This document shows, piece after piece, positions 34,649-47,432 of a DNA stretch of 64,000 nt. The stretch spans positions 14,891,104 through 14,955,103 of the forward strand of contig CM053267.1 in the NCBI GenBank assembly GCA_028583415.1, read 5' to 3'. The number at the start of each line of letters is the position of its first letter. Positions within the stretch are counted from its first letter, which is position 1. The notes under the pieces were generated by a model. It had not been told where the DNA came from, did not search any database, and saw nothing but the letters and a program-made list of their open reading frames with translations. Both the position numbers and the translations under genes were made by a program. The DNA is from Protea cynaroides (lineage: Eukaryota > Streptophyta > Magnoliopsida > Proteales > Proteaceae).

Positions 34649-36813
34649 CTGTCACACCCCAATTTCGACTGAACCAGAAGTGTAAGTAAACCATAAAAAA
34701 ATCAACGGTTCACACCAGGATCTCAATAAGACCGTGTTGACATACAAACCATTGCGCATAACCATAATCATAATATAATAATTACAACGGAAGTCTTAAC
34801 ATAAATGAACTGAGTTTCTATTGATAATAATTATTCAAATTATCTCAAGTACCAAAACGTAAATAAATATCATTACATTATTTATAAATCCCACTGGAAA
34901 TAAAATAACTAAAGAATCCTAGAGATACACGCATAAGTGGCACTAGCATGACTCATCATGCTCGTTGACTCCTGCTCGCATTTCCAAAGTTGCAACTCTA
35001 CCATACATTGGAGCATCCACGTAGTCCTCTACAGTATAACCTGCATTAACATTTGAAAAAGAATATATATATTTAAGGTGAGCTCGCAACTTAGCTCAAT
35101 AAGGAAATCAAACAATGCAACAGACAACATGCATGAATAACATTCATATATGGTTTAGTACAACTTGCAGAGTGCTATGGTAAGGATAGGAGGCCACCAC
35201 ACCTCCATGCATGAGAGTGTGAGCACGTCCAATGGATCACACACCGCTATCTTCCCACATCACTCATACTAGTATAGAGATAGAGCTAAAGTCAGGCGGT
35301 CAGGCTAAACCACAGTACCACATCCTCCCCCTGATACCCTACACAACACCAATACCTATACCCCTATTAGTGAGGGCTTGCAAGTTGTTTCATCACTAAC
35401 CAATCCTACATGTCATCACAGTATCCAATGCCCTACCTTAGCATAGTTCCCTACGGAATAGAGATAGGGTTCGAGTCTGGCAATCAGGCTGAACCACAGT
35501 ACCGCATCCTCCCCCTAATACCTTATTCGTACCAAGTATGCTATGGTAGATAGCAATATAAAAAGGTTCTAATGTGAGAAATGATCTAAGACCCCAGGCC
35601 TTCCCATTCCATACACCAACAAAAACAATCACATGTCTAACAATCACAATCTAGCATAGCGAGTATGTATGAACATATATAATCATAGAAAGTAAAGATG
35701 ACATATTAATATGTACAGCCAACACACCACTGAAACAAGAGTAATTAGCAACGTTTTACTGTTATCAGTTAATTAGGGTTTGGATCCGATTCCCTTACCT
35801 GACGCTTAATTGCAAGCTTTCCCTATGGCACAAAGTCTAACCTTGTTGTTAACAGATCCTACATATCATTAAGGTTTGATTAGAAATAGATTCACAGGTT
35901 TTACATTGGTCGAAAACCAAGTTGGATTAAAAACCACCCCATTCTGTACATATCGATCGCAGGTCACTGTACAAAAGGTTGACTGGTATGTCCAAGTAGA
36001 CAAACCTGGTAGGTTTCTCGAGGGATATCTGCCATAGTACCGGTCACACCCAGGTGCCACCGATATAGTCGACCGGTATGTCTCTGTAAGTCCACCAATT
36101 TGATCTCGTTTTCCACCAGTCTTCCAACTTGACTTATAGGGTTTCTCCTAACCTCCTAGGCCTGAGCAACATATTAGGGTTTATCTCCCATTCAAGTCTT
36201 ACGTTCTGATGAACCTTAGTTTGGAAATCAGATCTAGGGTTTACCAACGAGATAGAGTTTTGGATTAGTACCTAGTCTTTCATGATATTGATCATAATCT
36301 AATTCAAACTAAGAATAAGATGGTAAAGGCACTCACCGTTGGTCTATGAACTACGATGTTCTTCTTCCAGTGGAGTCTCCTTTGCAATCTTTCTCAACTC
36401 CTTTCTCCTCTTCAGATCTCCTTTTCGTCTCTCGGGTTTATGAGTCAACAAAAGGATCTAAGGAGACATAAGAGTCCATATATAGAGTAGCATAGGTCTT
36501 TAGGAGAATTTTATACTTAAAAAAGGTCTCTAGGATTGAGATTAGAAAGGTGGGACCCACTGGGATTTATTTCCAATCTGAACAGTCAGCCCGTAAAGAC
36601 ATACCGGTCGACTGTTCATAAGATCGGTATGTAGACCGGTATCATGAGACTGGTATGTCTCATGACACCTCCCATTTATCTGTTTCGACTATTTTCATAC
36701 CTAGACTTGTGGTTCATCATCCGCTTGTTCCGTCTAGTCCGGTTATGAATGGAAGACCTATCACGACACTAAAACGTAGGTTTAGATTGGGTTCGTGGAG
36801 TGTGGATCTTACA
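34649..36813 (-). repeat. 3' LTR of C
   Basis: 2165 bp, TGTAAGATCCACACTCC...ATTGGGGTGTGACA (minus). TATA-like CTATATATGG at 36477-36487. Motif clusters at about 36600-36655 and 35940-36080 (ACCGGTCGACT, GACCGGTAT). Donor CAACG|GTGAGTGC near 36338, 60-nt candidate exon ending GCGTCAG|GTAAGGG near 35800, and the short frame at 34919-35053. Confidence 0.92.
34919..35053 (-). CDS. Conserved LTR-encoded short reading frame (C copy, one nonsense codon)
   Basis: 45 codons including the stop: NVNAGYTVEDYVDAP ... NEHDESC, then TAG where the other copies have GAG (Glu), then CHLCVYL. No indel relative to B, S1 and E. The preceding 60-nt candidate exon joins in frame (KVRLCAIGK..ASG) with a single stop. 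Confidence 0.4.
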
Positions 36814-36905
36814 ACTCCCCCACCCTTAAAAGAAATTTCGTCTTGAAATTTCCCTGACGGTCTCATTACTCCCCCACTCTCAAACAAAATTTCGACTTTG
36901 AAATT
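36814..36905 (-). repeat. Duplicated polypurine tract of C
   Basis: The minus strand has GGGTGGGGGAGT next to the LTR and GAGTGGGGGAGT about 55 bp upstream, each beside an AAATTTCG block, as in B. Confidence 0.75.
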
Positions 36906-37111
36906 TGCACGTACTTTCAGAGTAAAAAAGCTAAAGATATTCCTTCCACATTGTGTTTTCCTCCTCCCAAGTAATCTCTTCAACATCTTAGCTTCTCCAA
37001 TGCACTTTGACATAATAGATGTCTTTGTTCCTAAGGTGTTGCACCTTTCGACTTGTGAACATAACTGGTACAACCTTGAATGTCAAATCCTCTGTCAAGT
37101 TTGGAGGATCC

Positions 37112-39494
37112 TGTAAGACCCGCACGCCACGAACCCGGCCTAACCTTACATTTTGTGTCGAGACCCGTCTACATATCATGGTCGAGCCAAGTGGACCAAG
37201 TGTGTGAAGAAACCCAAGACCCAATATGAAAATTTATCCAAAAACAGTCAAAATGAGGGTAGGGTCGCAGGTTTTAATAGGCAGGTCCGACCCTCCCATC
37301 GACCCTCACCATCGACCCTCAATCATGGGTCGCAGGGTCTATGAGTTGTCCGACCCTCCCATCGACCCTCGCCATCGACCCTCGGCATTCGGGAAAAATA
37401 GCACGAACCGAAAATTGAGAAACCTTCCTAATTCCGATTGGAACCTTTCTTAAACTTAATGAGACTTATTTTGGGAGGTTTTACTCTATAAATAGGACGT
37501 CCCTAAGCCTCTTTCACTCCCTTTACAACCCTAATTGGATTGAGAGAAAGAGAAGAGAAGGAAGAGAAGAAGAGAAGGAAAACTTGAAGAAAAGGCTAAG
37601 GAAGAAGAGGAAATTCAGAGGAACTCTCAATCTCAGCAAAACTAAGGTATGGATACATTCCCCATGAATTATTTAAGACTTTAGAATGGTTTATGAAGAT
37701 GATATGATTTAAAAGAAACCCAAATCATCCATCCATGGTTAGGTTTTCATGGAAAACCATGGAGGAGATCATTAAAACCATGTAGGTGAATAAAGTATAG
37801 TTCTAAACCATAGAACATGTATAAAATGGATTGTGGAAGTAAGCCATAGGACCCAAACATGGAAGAATGGACAAAATCTGATCTTTTCGACTCAAACCAT
37901 GGAGGGTCGCACCTAGGGTCGATGGCAGATCCGACCCTAGCATCGACCCTCAGTGTTCGGGAAGTTCAGAATGGAGGGAGGGTCGATAGACCCATCGACC
38001 CTAGCACCGACCCTACCTCCGACCCTCAGTTAACAGAATAGTTTTTAAATTCTGAATAAATTCTAATTAAATTTTATCGACTTTGTTAGGTCTTCTAGCA
38101 ATATAATAACATTAAAAAGGTGATTCTAAAGCTTGGAGGAGGATCTATTAACAAGCTAAGGTGAGGGAACAAGACCTAAACTAATTGGTTAATAACAAAC
38201 TATTTTTACTTCTTGAGTCCAATACCATGATTGTGATATGCGTGTATGCTTGTAATGTGCATTTAACATGTCATCCAATATTTCTATTATTTGTTCATGC
38301 ATATTTACTTTATTGTTTATAACATTAAGATGATGATGATGATAGGAATAGGCATGTGAATGTTTGTGTTTGGCTAGTGTATATGGTGCGGGTAGGGATG
38401 GTATCAACCGGTACAACCATGACCGTTCTTCATGGGGTGTATATTGTGCCATGGTCTATTCAAGTCATGTCCACTAAGCAAGTGTTAGTGTGCTTGATGC
38501 GAGGGGAGCATCAGGGGGAGGACGTGGCATTGTGGTTCAGCCTGGTCACCAGATTCTAGCTCTATCTCTACTCAAGTCTTGTCCACTAACATCATCGTAT
38601 CGCCATTACCTTAGCGGAGCTAATATGTCGTAGGGTATCAGGGGGGGACGTGGCATTGTGGTTCAGCCTGGTCACCAGACCCTAGCTCTATCTCTATGGA
38701 TGTATTGAGGGATGCTGGGGTGAGGCCTTGGATACATTGTTTGACATTAGGGTCGATTAGTTGCGAGCCCAGTTTGCAAGCCCTCGCCAACAGGGGCTTA
38801 CGTGTTGGTATGGGCAACCGGTACAGCCATGCCATTTTCATGGGGTGTATATTGTCCATGGTGGGTGCATGTGGGGCGACGGTGCCGTTTTCATTGGGCG
38901 TTTCCACACATTCGTGTATAGAGGTGCGGCGGCCACCTATCCTTTCTATAGCACATTGCAAACTTTAAACCAGACCAAAATATGAATTGATTGCATGCAT
39001 ATATATTGTTGCATTGTTTTGTTTGCTCACTGAGCCGTGATGTGTGCTCACCCTTTCGAATTCGAATACTTTTAGTTGATGATGCAGGTACCACTGTTGA
39101 AGATTACATGAACGCTCCTGTGTACGGGCATGTGGCGACAATGGAAGCTGAAGACATAGTGGATACGCATGACTCCTCTTGCGAGTGCAACTCATGCGTA
39201 TTCGATTAGATTTTATTTTATTTATTTGGATTTAGTAAAGACATGTATTCGATATTTTATTTATGTCTCGGTTGAAACAACATAATTGGATATTTTATTT
39301 ATGAGTATCACAGTTAGAATTTCTCAGTTCATTTACTATAAGACTTCCGCTATTTATTTTATTACCTCTGATTAATGTGGAATGTGTTTTGGTTTATCAT
39401 ATGTGGGATAGCCTATTTTGAGATCCTGGTTGAACCGTTGGTTTATTGACGGTTCATCACACCATTCTGGTTAGACCAAAATTGGGGTGTGACA
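37112..39494 (+). mobile_element. Solo LTR S3 (D-type)
   Basis: 2383 bp, TGTAAGACCCGCACGCC...ATTGGGGTGTGACA, perfect duplication GATCC (37107-37111 and 39495-39499). TATA TCTATAAAT at 37485-37494. Clusters of CATCGACCCTC-type motifs at 37255-37390 and 37903-38035. Donor CTAAG|GTATGG near 37646 and GCTAAG|GTGAGGG near 38160. In its central part a block containing CGTGGCATTGTGGTTCAGCC and CTAGCTCTATCTCTA is tandemly repeated (about 38515-38580 and 38640-38700). Confidence 0.93.
39072..39209 (+). CDS. Conserved LTR-encoded short reading frame (S3 copy)
   Basis: 46 codons including the stop, open: LVDDAGTTVEDYMNAP then VATMEAEDI, ending HDSSCECNSCVFD. Against the 3' LTR copy of D I count 13 synonymous and 11 amino-acid-changing codon differences, with no indel. 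That is far more synonymous change than neutral drift would give. Acceptor-like GATGATGCAG precedes GTACCACT. The CxCxxC ending could bind metal, which is speculation. Confidence 0.5.
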   Translation, partial: LVDDAGTTVEDYMNAPVYGHVATMEAEDIVDTHDSSCECNSCVFD

Positions 39495-42400
39495 GATCCG
39501 CCGTCAAGATGTGCGCTAGGTCCCTAACGTACTTCTTCAATAGTGAGACGTGAAACACATCATGAATACCTGACATAGATGGTGGCAAATTGAGCTGGTA
39601 TGCCACGTCTGGCCAGTATCTCATATGGTCTCACATACTTGGGACATAGCTTTCCCTTTTTACCAAACCATTTCAGCCTTCACACAGGTGATATTTTTAG
39701 GAACACTTTATCTCCCACTGTAAACTCCAAATCTAGGCGCCTATTATCTGCGTATTATTTTAGCCGGAGTTGAGTTGTCTTGACTCTCTCCTTAATCTGA
39801 TCAATCGCTTTATAGGTTTCTTCTACAAACTTTGGCCCCACTATCTGCCTTTCCCCCTCCTCATTCCATAGCAAAGGTGTTCGGCATTTCTTTCCATATA
39901 GAGCTTCGTACGGGACCATTTGGATAGTAGTCTGGTAGTTGTTATTGTAGGCGAACTCGATAAGTGATAGCTTTTCATCCCAAGCTCTCTTGAAGTCAAT
40001 AGCATAAGCTCAGAGCATGTCCTCTAGGATCTGGATGGTCCTCTCCAACTATCCATCTGTCTGAGGATGAAAGGTTGTACTAAACTTCAATTTTGTCCCT
40101 ATAGCCTTCTATAGTCCTTTCTAGAATTTAGATGTAAAATGGGGATCTCTATCAGATACAATACTTTCTAACACACCGTGGAGTCTGACTATGTTGTCCA
40201 CATACAACTTAGAGCCATCTTAGTAAGCTAGTCCACAATTACCCATATTGTGTCCATTAATCTAGGTGTCATTGGCAATCCAGCGATAAAGTCCATCATA
40301 ATACAATTCCACTTCCATGCTGGCTCCGACAGTGGCTGTAATAACTTAGTAGGTCTCTATCTCTCCGCCTTTACTTGCTGGCAGTTCAGACATTGGAATA
40401 CAAACCTGGCCACATCCGCTTTAATACCCCTCCACCAATACAACCTCTTTAGGTCATGGTACATCTTAATGCTTTCCAGATGTACCAAATATGGGGTATT
40501 GTGAGTTTCTCTCATGATTGTCTCTGATATCTAAGTCTTCACTCTTAGGTATGCACAATCTCCCATGGTACCTTAATACTTTGTTTGCATCTAAGGTGAA
40601 GTCAGGGTTGGTTTTACCTTTTTCTAAATCCTCTTACACTGTCCTGAGGTGTGGATCTTTTAGGATTACTGCTTTTACCTCGTCTATCAGATCTAGAAAA
40701 ATCTTCAAAGCTACAAACATGAGAGTGAACTTGTGAATCAGGCTTTGTTCCACTGGATCTTCTACTGACTCAAGTATGTGTTGTTCTTTATTTTCTGTTG
40801 AACCACATGCTACAGAACATAGGGCGGCATTTGTACTAGGCCTTGCCTCAGGTTCAATTCCCACTTTCTACTCAAGGCGTCTGCTACCACATTGGTCTTA
40901 TCTAGGTGGTACTAGATATCGTAGTCATCATCCTTTAGTAGCGTTAACCACCTTTTTTTGCCCCCTATTAAGGTCCTTCTGACTGAAAAGGTATGTTAGA
41001 CTTGTGATCAGACTTAATTTGAAACTTTTTACCATACAGGTAATGCCTCTAATTTTTTATCACATGAATGACCACTGCCAACTCTAGGTCATGCGTAGGG
41101 TAGTTCTTTTCATGCTCCTTTGGTTATCTTAAAGCGTATGCTATTACCTATTCTCCTTGCATCAAAACACATCCAAGTCCCAACCCCGAGGCATCTGTAT
41201 ATAGAGTAAACGATTGCCCTGGTGCTAGAATGGTCAAGATAGGTGCCGAAACTAGCCTTGACTTCAGAGTTCTAAAGCACTTCTCACACTCATCTATCCA
41301 TATGAATTTCTCTCCCTTCTTGGTTAGCCTGGCAAGTGGAGTGGTGACCCATGAATAATCTTCTACAAATCTCCTGTAGTAACCAGCAACCCAAGAAGTT
41401 ATAAATCTCTGTTACTGTCTTTGGTGCTTCACATCCTACTATGGCTGCTATTTTACTTGGATCTACTTTGATTCCTTCTATAAACACAACATGATCTAAG
41501 AAAGCCACTTCATTCAATCAAAATTGGCACTTCTTGAACTTCATATAAAGCTTCTCTCTTCTTAGCCGTTGTAAGGCAGCTCTCAAGTACGTCGCATGCA
41601 TCTCTTTTTCCTTAGAGTAGACCAATATATCATCTACGAATACAATGACCGAGGTGTCTAGCATGTCATAAAACACCCAGTTCATCAATTCCATAAATGA
41701 TACTAGGGCATTAGTCAACCCGAACAACATCATAAGAAACTCATAATGTCCATATCTTGTTCTGAAAGCAGTCTTCGGGATGTCTCTAGCCTTGATCTTC
41801 AATTGGTGATACCCTAATCTGAGATCAATCTTTGAGAAGACCTTTGCACCTTGCAACTGATCAAATTGATCGTCGATCCTAGGCAATGGGTATCTATTCT
41901 TGATGGTCAATTTATTCAACTCCCGGTAGTCAATACATAGATGTATGCTACCATCCTTCTTCTTTACGAACAATACAAGTGCTCCCCATGGTGATATGCT
42001 TAATCGTGAGAAACCCTTGTCTAGCAGCTCTTGCAACTGAGTCTTCAATTCCTTTAACTACGTAGGGGCCATTCTATAAGGTGCCTTAGACACCGACACT
42101 GACCTTGGCATAAGGTCTATCACGAACTCTGTAGCCTTGTCTGGAGGTAGTCTAGGTAGATCCTCTGAAAATACATTTGGAAACTCCCGTACCACTTCTA
42201 GATCTTCCATCTTTGGCATTTCTGAGGTAACGACCACTACAGATACCAGATAGCCAACTCCTTCCTTCTTTAGGCATCTCTTAGCTTTAAGAGCGAAGAG
42301 GATAAGGTTATGCTTCCTAGGAAATTTAGTTCTTGTAAAGTTGAACTCCTTTCCATTATCATCCTTGAAAAGTAAACTAGCTAAATGCTGAACTAACCCA

Positions 42401-42663
42401 TCCATTCCCAAGATGACGTCAAAGTCTGCATCTCGAGTTGAACTAGATTTGATTCTAGGTTTTTCCCATCAATATGAACTGGGCATGGCCCTTAGTATTC
42501 ATTTAAAATTACTTCCAATCCCAACGGAGATTGAACCATCAAGCTCGGGTTCAAGGCTTGACAGGTAACTCTAATTTCTTTCCAAAGGATATGGAGATAA
42601 AAGGGTGGGTAGCCCTAGTGTCAAAGAGGACTCTGGTGGGTACACCTACTATATCTACAGTAC

Positions 42664-42740
42664 CTATAATTTAATTATTCTTAGTCTACATGCTTACACA
42701 TAATAATGCAATAAACAAAGAGTAAGGAACAAAATCATAC
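42664..42740 (-). other. Candidate intron between gag and protease (C)
   Basis: 77 nt from GTATGAT to ATTATAG with GCATGTAGACTAAG before the end. Joining restores VTG|TVDI as in B. One base shorter than in B. Confidence 0.55.
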
Positions 42741-44061
42741 CAGTAACCACATTAGGTGATGCGACTGCTTCCTTGTCGGTGACTACAAATACCTTCCCTT
42801 ACTGCGGTTGCTTCTTTGGTAGAGTGCAAGTCCTTGCATAATGGCCTATTTGTAGGCAGTTGAAGCATTTTGACGTTGTTAGCCTGACCCGTTACCTGCT
42901 GTGATGGTGTTGTAGTAGTCCTTGTTGGCACAACTGTAGCCTGGGCTTTGTAAGGACAAAAAGTCTAGTATTCCCTCCACCTGATGTCTCAGTAGTAGGC
43001 CTTTCAAGCATCTGTTCTGAGCAAAGAAGCTATCTCTTTGAATTAATTCGATCACTCGTGCCATCTGCACAACTTCATTGTACACCTTCTACTCTAAACC
43101 CAGAACATGCTTGCGTATGCTTCCTCTTAGACCCATAGTGAACCTTCGGGTCTTGGTCTCTTCTTCTTGCCTACTTGTTGGATCAAAGAAGAACAACTCT
43201 TCGTACCTCTATTGGTACGCAACCACTATCATCTAGGACTGTTGCAGACTGAGGAACTCCTTTCCATCTATTCGTGGAAACTCCTCAAAAAGTACTTGTC
43301 GAATAAAGCATCTTTGAATATTGCCCATGTGATTTGGGTATGCTTCATCTCCAAGTATGGTCGGATAAAATTCCACCAAGCATTGGAGTGTTCCCTCAGC
43401 ATGTGCATAGCATTCAACACCTTCTCATCCTCCGTACAAGTCATCAAACAGAAGTTCTTCTCAATCTCAGTTATCTACTATGCTGGCCATAATGGTTTCC
43501 CTAGCTTCCCTGTGAAGGTAGGGGATTTCAGCTTCAAAAACCTGTTGATTGCCCTGGTAAGATCATTCTGTCTTGACACAGTCAATGCATACCATGGCAG
43601 CTGGTATAGATATCCCCCTTGATAACCAGATGATGTCGGAATCTATTGAGGTGGTTGCGGATTCTGCTCTTGACCCATTAGCCCAATGTTACCATCCACT
43701 TTTAGTGAGGTATTATTTCCTCCAGATTCAGGCGTATCATTTGTAGAAGTCTATCCTGGTGGCCTAAACATCTTCAGCATCTCGACCAAGAATGCCTTTT
43801 GCTACACTTCCATTTGGTAGACCAGGTTTGTCACTATAGTCTTCAAATTCATATGTGGAGGGCCTGGCAAATTGGTTTGTGCCCCATGGGCCTACACATT
43901 TTCATTGTTCCGCACTAGAATCCTGTTTTCAGCACCCCCACCTGATTCCCTTCTTCGGTGTTTGGGTTGTGTTCATATCCATTCTTTGTTTTCAAATTGC
44001 CCCCAATGGGAAGTCCCTTTGAGTGGCGATGTCTCCTTGAAGTTCTGTGACCATTTTCGCC
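42741..44061 (-). pseudogene. gag: gag of chromovirus C, cut at its first codons by R2
   Basis: Minus-strand Gag features parallel B (MYNEVVQMARVIEL near 43085; a VGDFSFK-type capsid region in reverse at about 43530). The ATG and first two to three codons (MAG) lie beyond R2, at about 60621-60612. Many stops. The R2 insertion therefore separates the start codon from the rest of gag. Confidence 0.75.
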
Positions 44062-44764
44062 TATAAGGACAATAAGAGGCAGTTTACCCTCTTCCTCGGG
44101 ACTGTCAAGAAAATCATCATTTGTTTGGAGTTGCCACCTAGATTAAGGAACTAGGACCTCTAAAATGTAGCCTCACTGTAAGGTAGGACATCTATTGACT
44201 CATGACCCAATGTATCAATTTTTTTGGTTTATCTCAGAGATCGGGTAGGTATTCAAGGTACAGTTATAGGAAGGTGTTAGGTACCGAAACCGTCCGATCA
44301 AGATCGACCTCCTAACTTTTCTTAGACTTTAATTCTGACTATGCTTGGTCAACTGGATGACTAGGGTTCAAAAGGGGATGTTCTAAACCAAGTTGCTAAA
44401 TTATTCTAACCTAGGGTTCAGCCAAACATTTCTTGAAGCAAATAAACAAGCTATATAATGTACAACGAACCAAACCAAATGATGGTTCGGTCCTGGACTG
44501 AGTATGAGATATCTATCTCAAACTGCCTACATATTCCAGTCCTGGAAATCAAGTCCAAAATGTATTTCAAAATAGATTGTTATTAAAGCTTATGTGATTT
44601 ATGCATATGCTTTGTTAGATTCAAGGTTTAAGTTGAGATTTATGCTTGATGAATGGTTGAGATTGAATCCAGATAATCCATTTGGACTAAGAGTACTGTA
44701 CTTGGAGAGTCCGGCCAAATTGCCTACTTATTTTAGAGGTCCTGGAAATCTGGTACAACGTAGT

Positions 44765-44939
44765 TCGTAAGGGTGGTTTGATGATACCGAATAAGACCGG
44801 CTTAGTCTGAGAAGGGTGATGTCGAATAAAATCGACATAGTACAAAAGGTAACGTCGCATAAGACCAACACAATCCAATAAGGTGATGTCGCATAGGATA
44901 AACATAGTCCAATCAGGTGATGTCGCATAGGATTGATAC
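44765..44939. repeat. 34-bp tandem array of R2, left segment
   Basis: About five units of the type GGTGATGTCGCATAGGACCG followed by ACACAGTCCAATAA. The rest of the array lies beyond element D. Confidence 0.9.
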
Positions 44940-47173
44940 TGTAAGACCCGTATCAAACTAACCGGTCTTGCCACCTTGTACCAGGTCTACCTATCATGGT
45001 CGAGCCAAGTGGACCAAGTGCGTAAAGGAAATCACAAGACCAGGTATGAAATTGACCAAAAATAGTAAAATTAAGGGTAGGGTCGCATGCCTAAACAGGT
45101 AGGGTCGACCCCACCTCAACAGAGTCCAAACCATGACTTTTCAGTCCTAGGGTCGGATGACTTGAGACCCTAGGGTCGACGGGTCCTGCGACCCTAGCAT
45201 CGACCCTAGGATGACAGACTGAAACCGTAATTAGGAAACTTTCCTAATTTCAAGGGGATCCTTTCCTAATCTAGATGAGACTTATTTTGGGAGGTTTTCC
45301 TCTATAAATAGGACGTCCCTTAGCCTCTTTCACTCCTTTTGAAACCCTAATTGAAAGTGAGAGAAAGAGAAAGAGAAGGAGAAGAGAAGGAGAATTAAAG
45401 AACAAGACTAAGGAGAAGAAATTCAGAGAAATCTCTGAATCTCAGCAACCCTAAGGTAAGAATACATTCTCCATGAATTATGTAAGACCCTAGAATAGTT
45501 CATGAAGAGGGTAGGATCTAGGAGAAACCCAAATCATCCATCTATGGATAAATTCCAATGGAATCTATGGAGAAAATCATTGTAAACAAAGTAAAGTGTG
45601 TAACTTGGAGTTTTGAGCCATAGAACAATCATAGAATGGACTATAAAAGTAAGCCAAATGATCCAAACATGAAAGAATGGACTGTAGGATGAAAGGTTGA
45701 CTCAAACTACGTGTAGTCGCACCTAGGGTAGATGGGTAACCGACCCTATGACCGACCCTATACCCTAGGGTTGCAGAAAACTGCTACCCTACCTGCGACC
45801 CTAGCAATACAGCAAGCTTAAAATTGTTGGAATTAATTCTAATTAAAATCTATCAACTTGTTAGGTTCTCCTAGTGATATAAAAGTGATTCTTAAAGCTT
45901 GAAAGAAGATCTACACTTAATCAAAGGTGAGGGAACAAGACCTAAACTAATTGGCTAATAATAAACTGTTTTCGTTTATTGAGTCCAATACCATATATGA
46001 TGCTATGATTGTATGATTGTAATGTGCATATCACATGTCATCTACTATTCCTGTTATTACTGTTCATGCATATTTAATTTAATTTATTTATAAAATGATG
46101 ATGATGATGATGATGCTAGGAATAGGCATGTGAATGCTTGTGTGTGGTTAGTGTACTTGATGCGAGTGGGGCATCAGGGGAAGTGTGATGCGATGCGGTC
46201 CTAAGCACTTTAGCCCTATCTCTACTCAAGTCTTGTCCACTAGCATCGTTGTATCGCCATTACCTTAGCAGAACTATTACGTCGTAGGGCATCAGGGGAG
46301 GTGGTCTCGGACCGTGTAGTCTCTGACTCTTCCAGGGGGCCTTAGCTCTATCTCTATGGACGTATTGAGGGATGCTGGGGTGAGGCCTTGGATACACTGT
46401 TTGACATTAGGATTGGTTAGTTGCGAGTCCAGTTTGCAAGGCTTCGCCAACAGGGGCTTACGTGTTGGTATGGGTAGAGCATCAAGGGAAGTGTGATGCG
46501 GTGCGGTCCTAAACACTTTAGCTCTATCTCTATTCCATGGTGGGGTGGATTTGGACGACAATGGTGTTTGATCCATTGGGTAGACTTACACACCCTGTGT
46601 ATAGAGGCGAAGCGGCCACCGAACCTTTCTATAGCACATTGCAAACTTATATACCAGACCAAAGATATGAATTGAATGCATGCATATGTTTGTTGTATTG
46701 TTTTGTTTGCTTACTGAGCCATGATGTGTGCTCACCCTTTTTGAATCCAAATAGTTTTAGTTGATGATGCAGGTATGACCGTGGAAGATTATATGAGTGC
46801 TCCCACATACGGGCATGTTGCGACGATGGACGCAGAAGATATAATGGAGATGCATGATTTGTCATGCGGATGCAACTCATGCGTTTTCAATTAGATTTTT
46901 ATTTGGATTATTGAGGAAATATAATTGATTATTTTATTTACTTATGTCTTAGTCAATGAAAGATAATTGGATATTTTATTTATGATTATCACATTTAGAT
47001 TCTCAGTTCATTTAATATTTAAGACTTCCGCTATTGTGTATTTACTCTGATTATGGTTGTGGATCTGTATGTTTTAAGCAAACGGACACAGCCTATTTGA
47101 GATCCTGGTTGAACCGTTGGTTTATTAGTGGTTCATCACACCATTCTGAACAGTGTAGAATTGGGGTGTGACA
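44940..47173 (+). repeat. 5' LTR of D
   Basis: 2234 bp. TATA CTATAAATA at 45302-45310. Motif clusters 45068-45215 (TAGGGTCGACCCC, GACCCTAGCATCGACCCTAG) and 45712-45812. Donor CTAAG|GTAAGA after 45455; candidate exon 45865-45926 (TTGTTAG| ... CAAAG|GTGAGGG); last exon from 46773. Compared by eye with the 3' LTR, about one base in 13 differs over the first 150 bp. Confidence 0.93.
46757..46894 (+). CDS. Conserved LTR-encoded short reading frame (D 5' LTR copy)
   Basis: 46 codons including the stop, open: LVDDAGMTVEDYMSAP, then HDLSCGCNSCVFN. The Glu of SCEC is Gly here. Upstream exon signals are present, but the 62-nt candidate exon is open only for its last ten codons. Confidence 0.45.
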   Translation, partial: LVDDAGMTVEDYMSAPTYGHVATMDAEDIMEMHDLSCGCNSCVFN

Positions 47174-47176
47174 ACT

Positions 47177-47190
47177 TGGTATCAGAGCCC
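47177..47190 (+). other. Primer-binding site of D
   Basis: TGGTATCAGAGCCC three bases after the 5' LTR, the usual initiator tRNA-Met complement. Confidence 0.93.
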
Positions 47191-47432
47191 TCAGGCCCTG
47201 TATATTAAACCGGTATACTTCCACAAAAGTTCGTAAACTGAGTTAGGATAAAAGTTAAAAGCTTTAATAAGAACACACTTTAAGCACTTGTGTTGTTTGA
47301 GACAAAATTAAGAAAGAGAATAACGCACATATAAAGGGAGAAACAAGTTTATATACATATCCAAAGCAGAGTACAGTCCACAACACGGACAGTTACTCTA
47401 TAATACAAAAGAAGAATAAAAAGAAAAATACA

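Larger units (their letters stand above)
36886..42663 (-). pseudogene. pol: pol of chromovirus C, split by S3
   Basis: On the minus strand: protease near 42630-42058 (the DSGA site is degraded), RT 42048-41518 (FVDDILVYSKEKE retained), RNase H about 41500-40634 (degraded), integrase about 40600-39900. The chromodomain-like tail is cut by S3: FKVVPVMFTSRKVQHLRNKD lies left of S3 at 37106-36985. Many stops and frameshifts. Domain order matches B and D. Confidence 0.85.
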
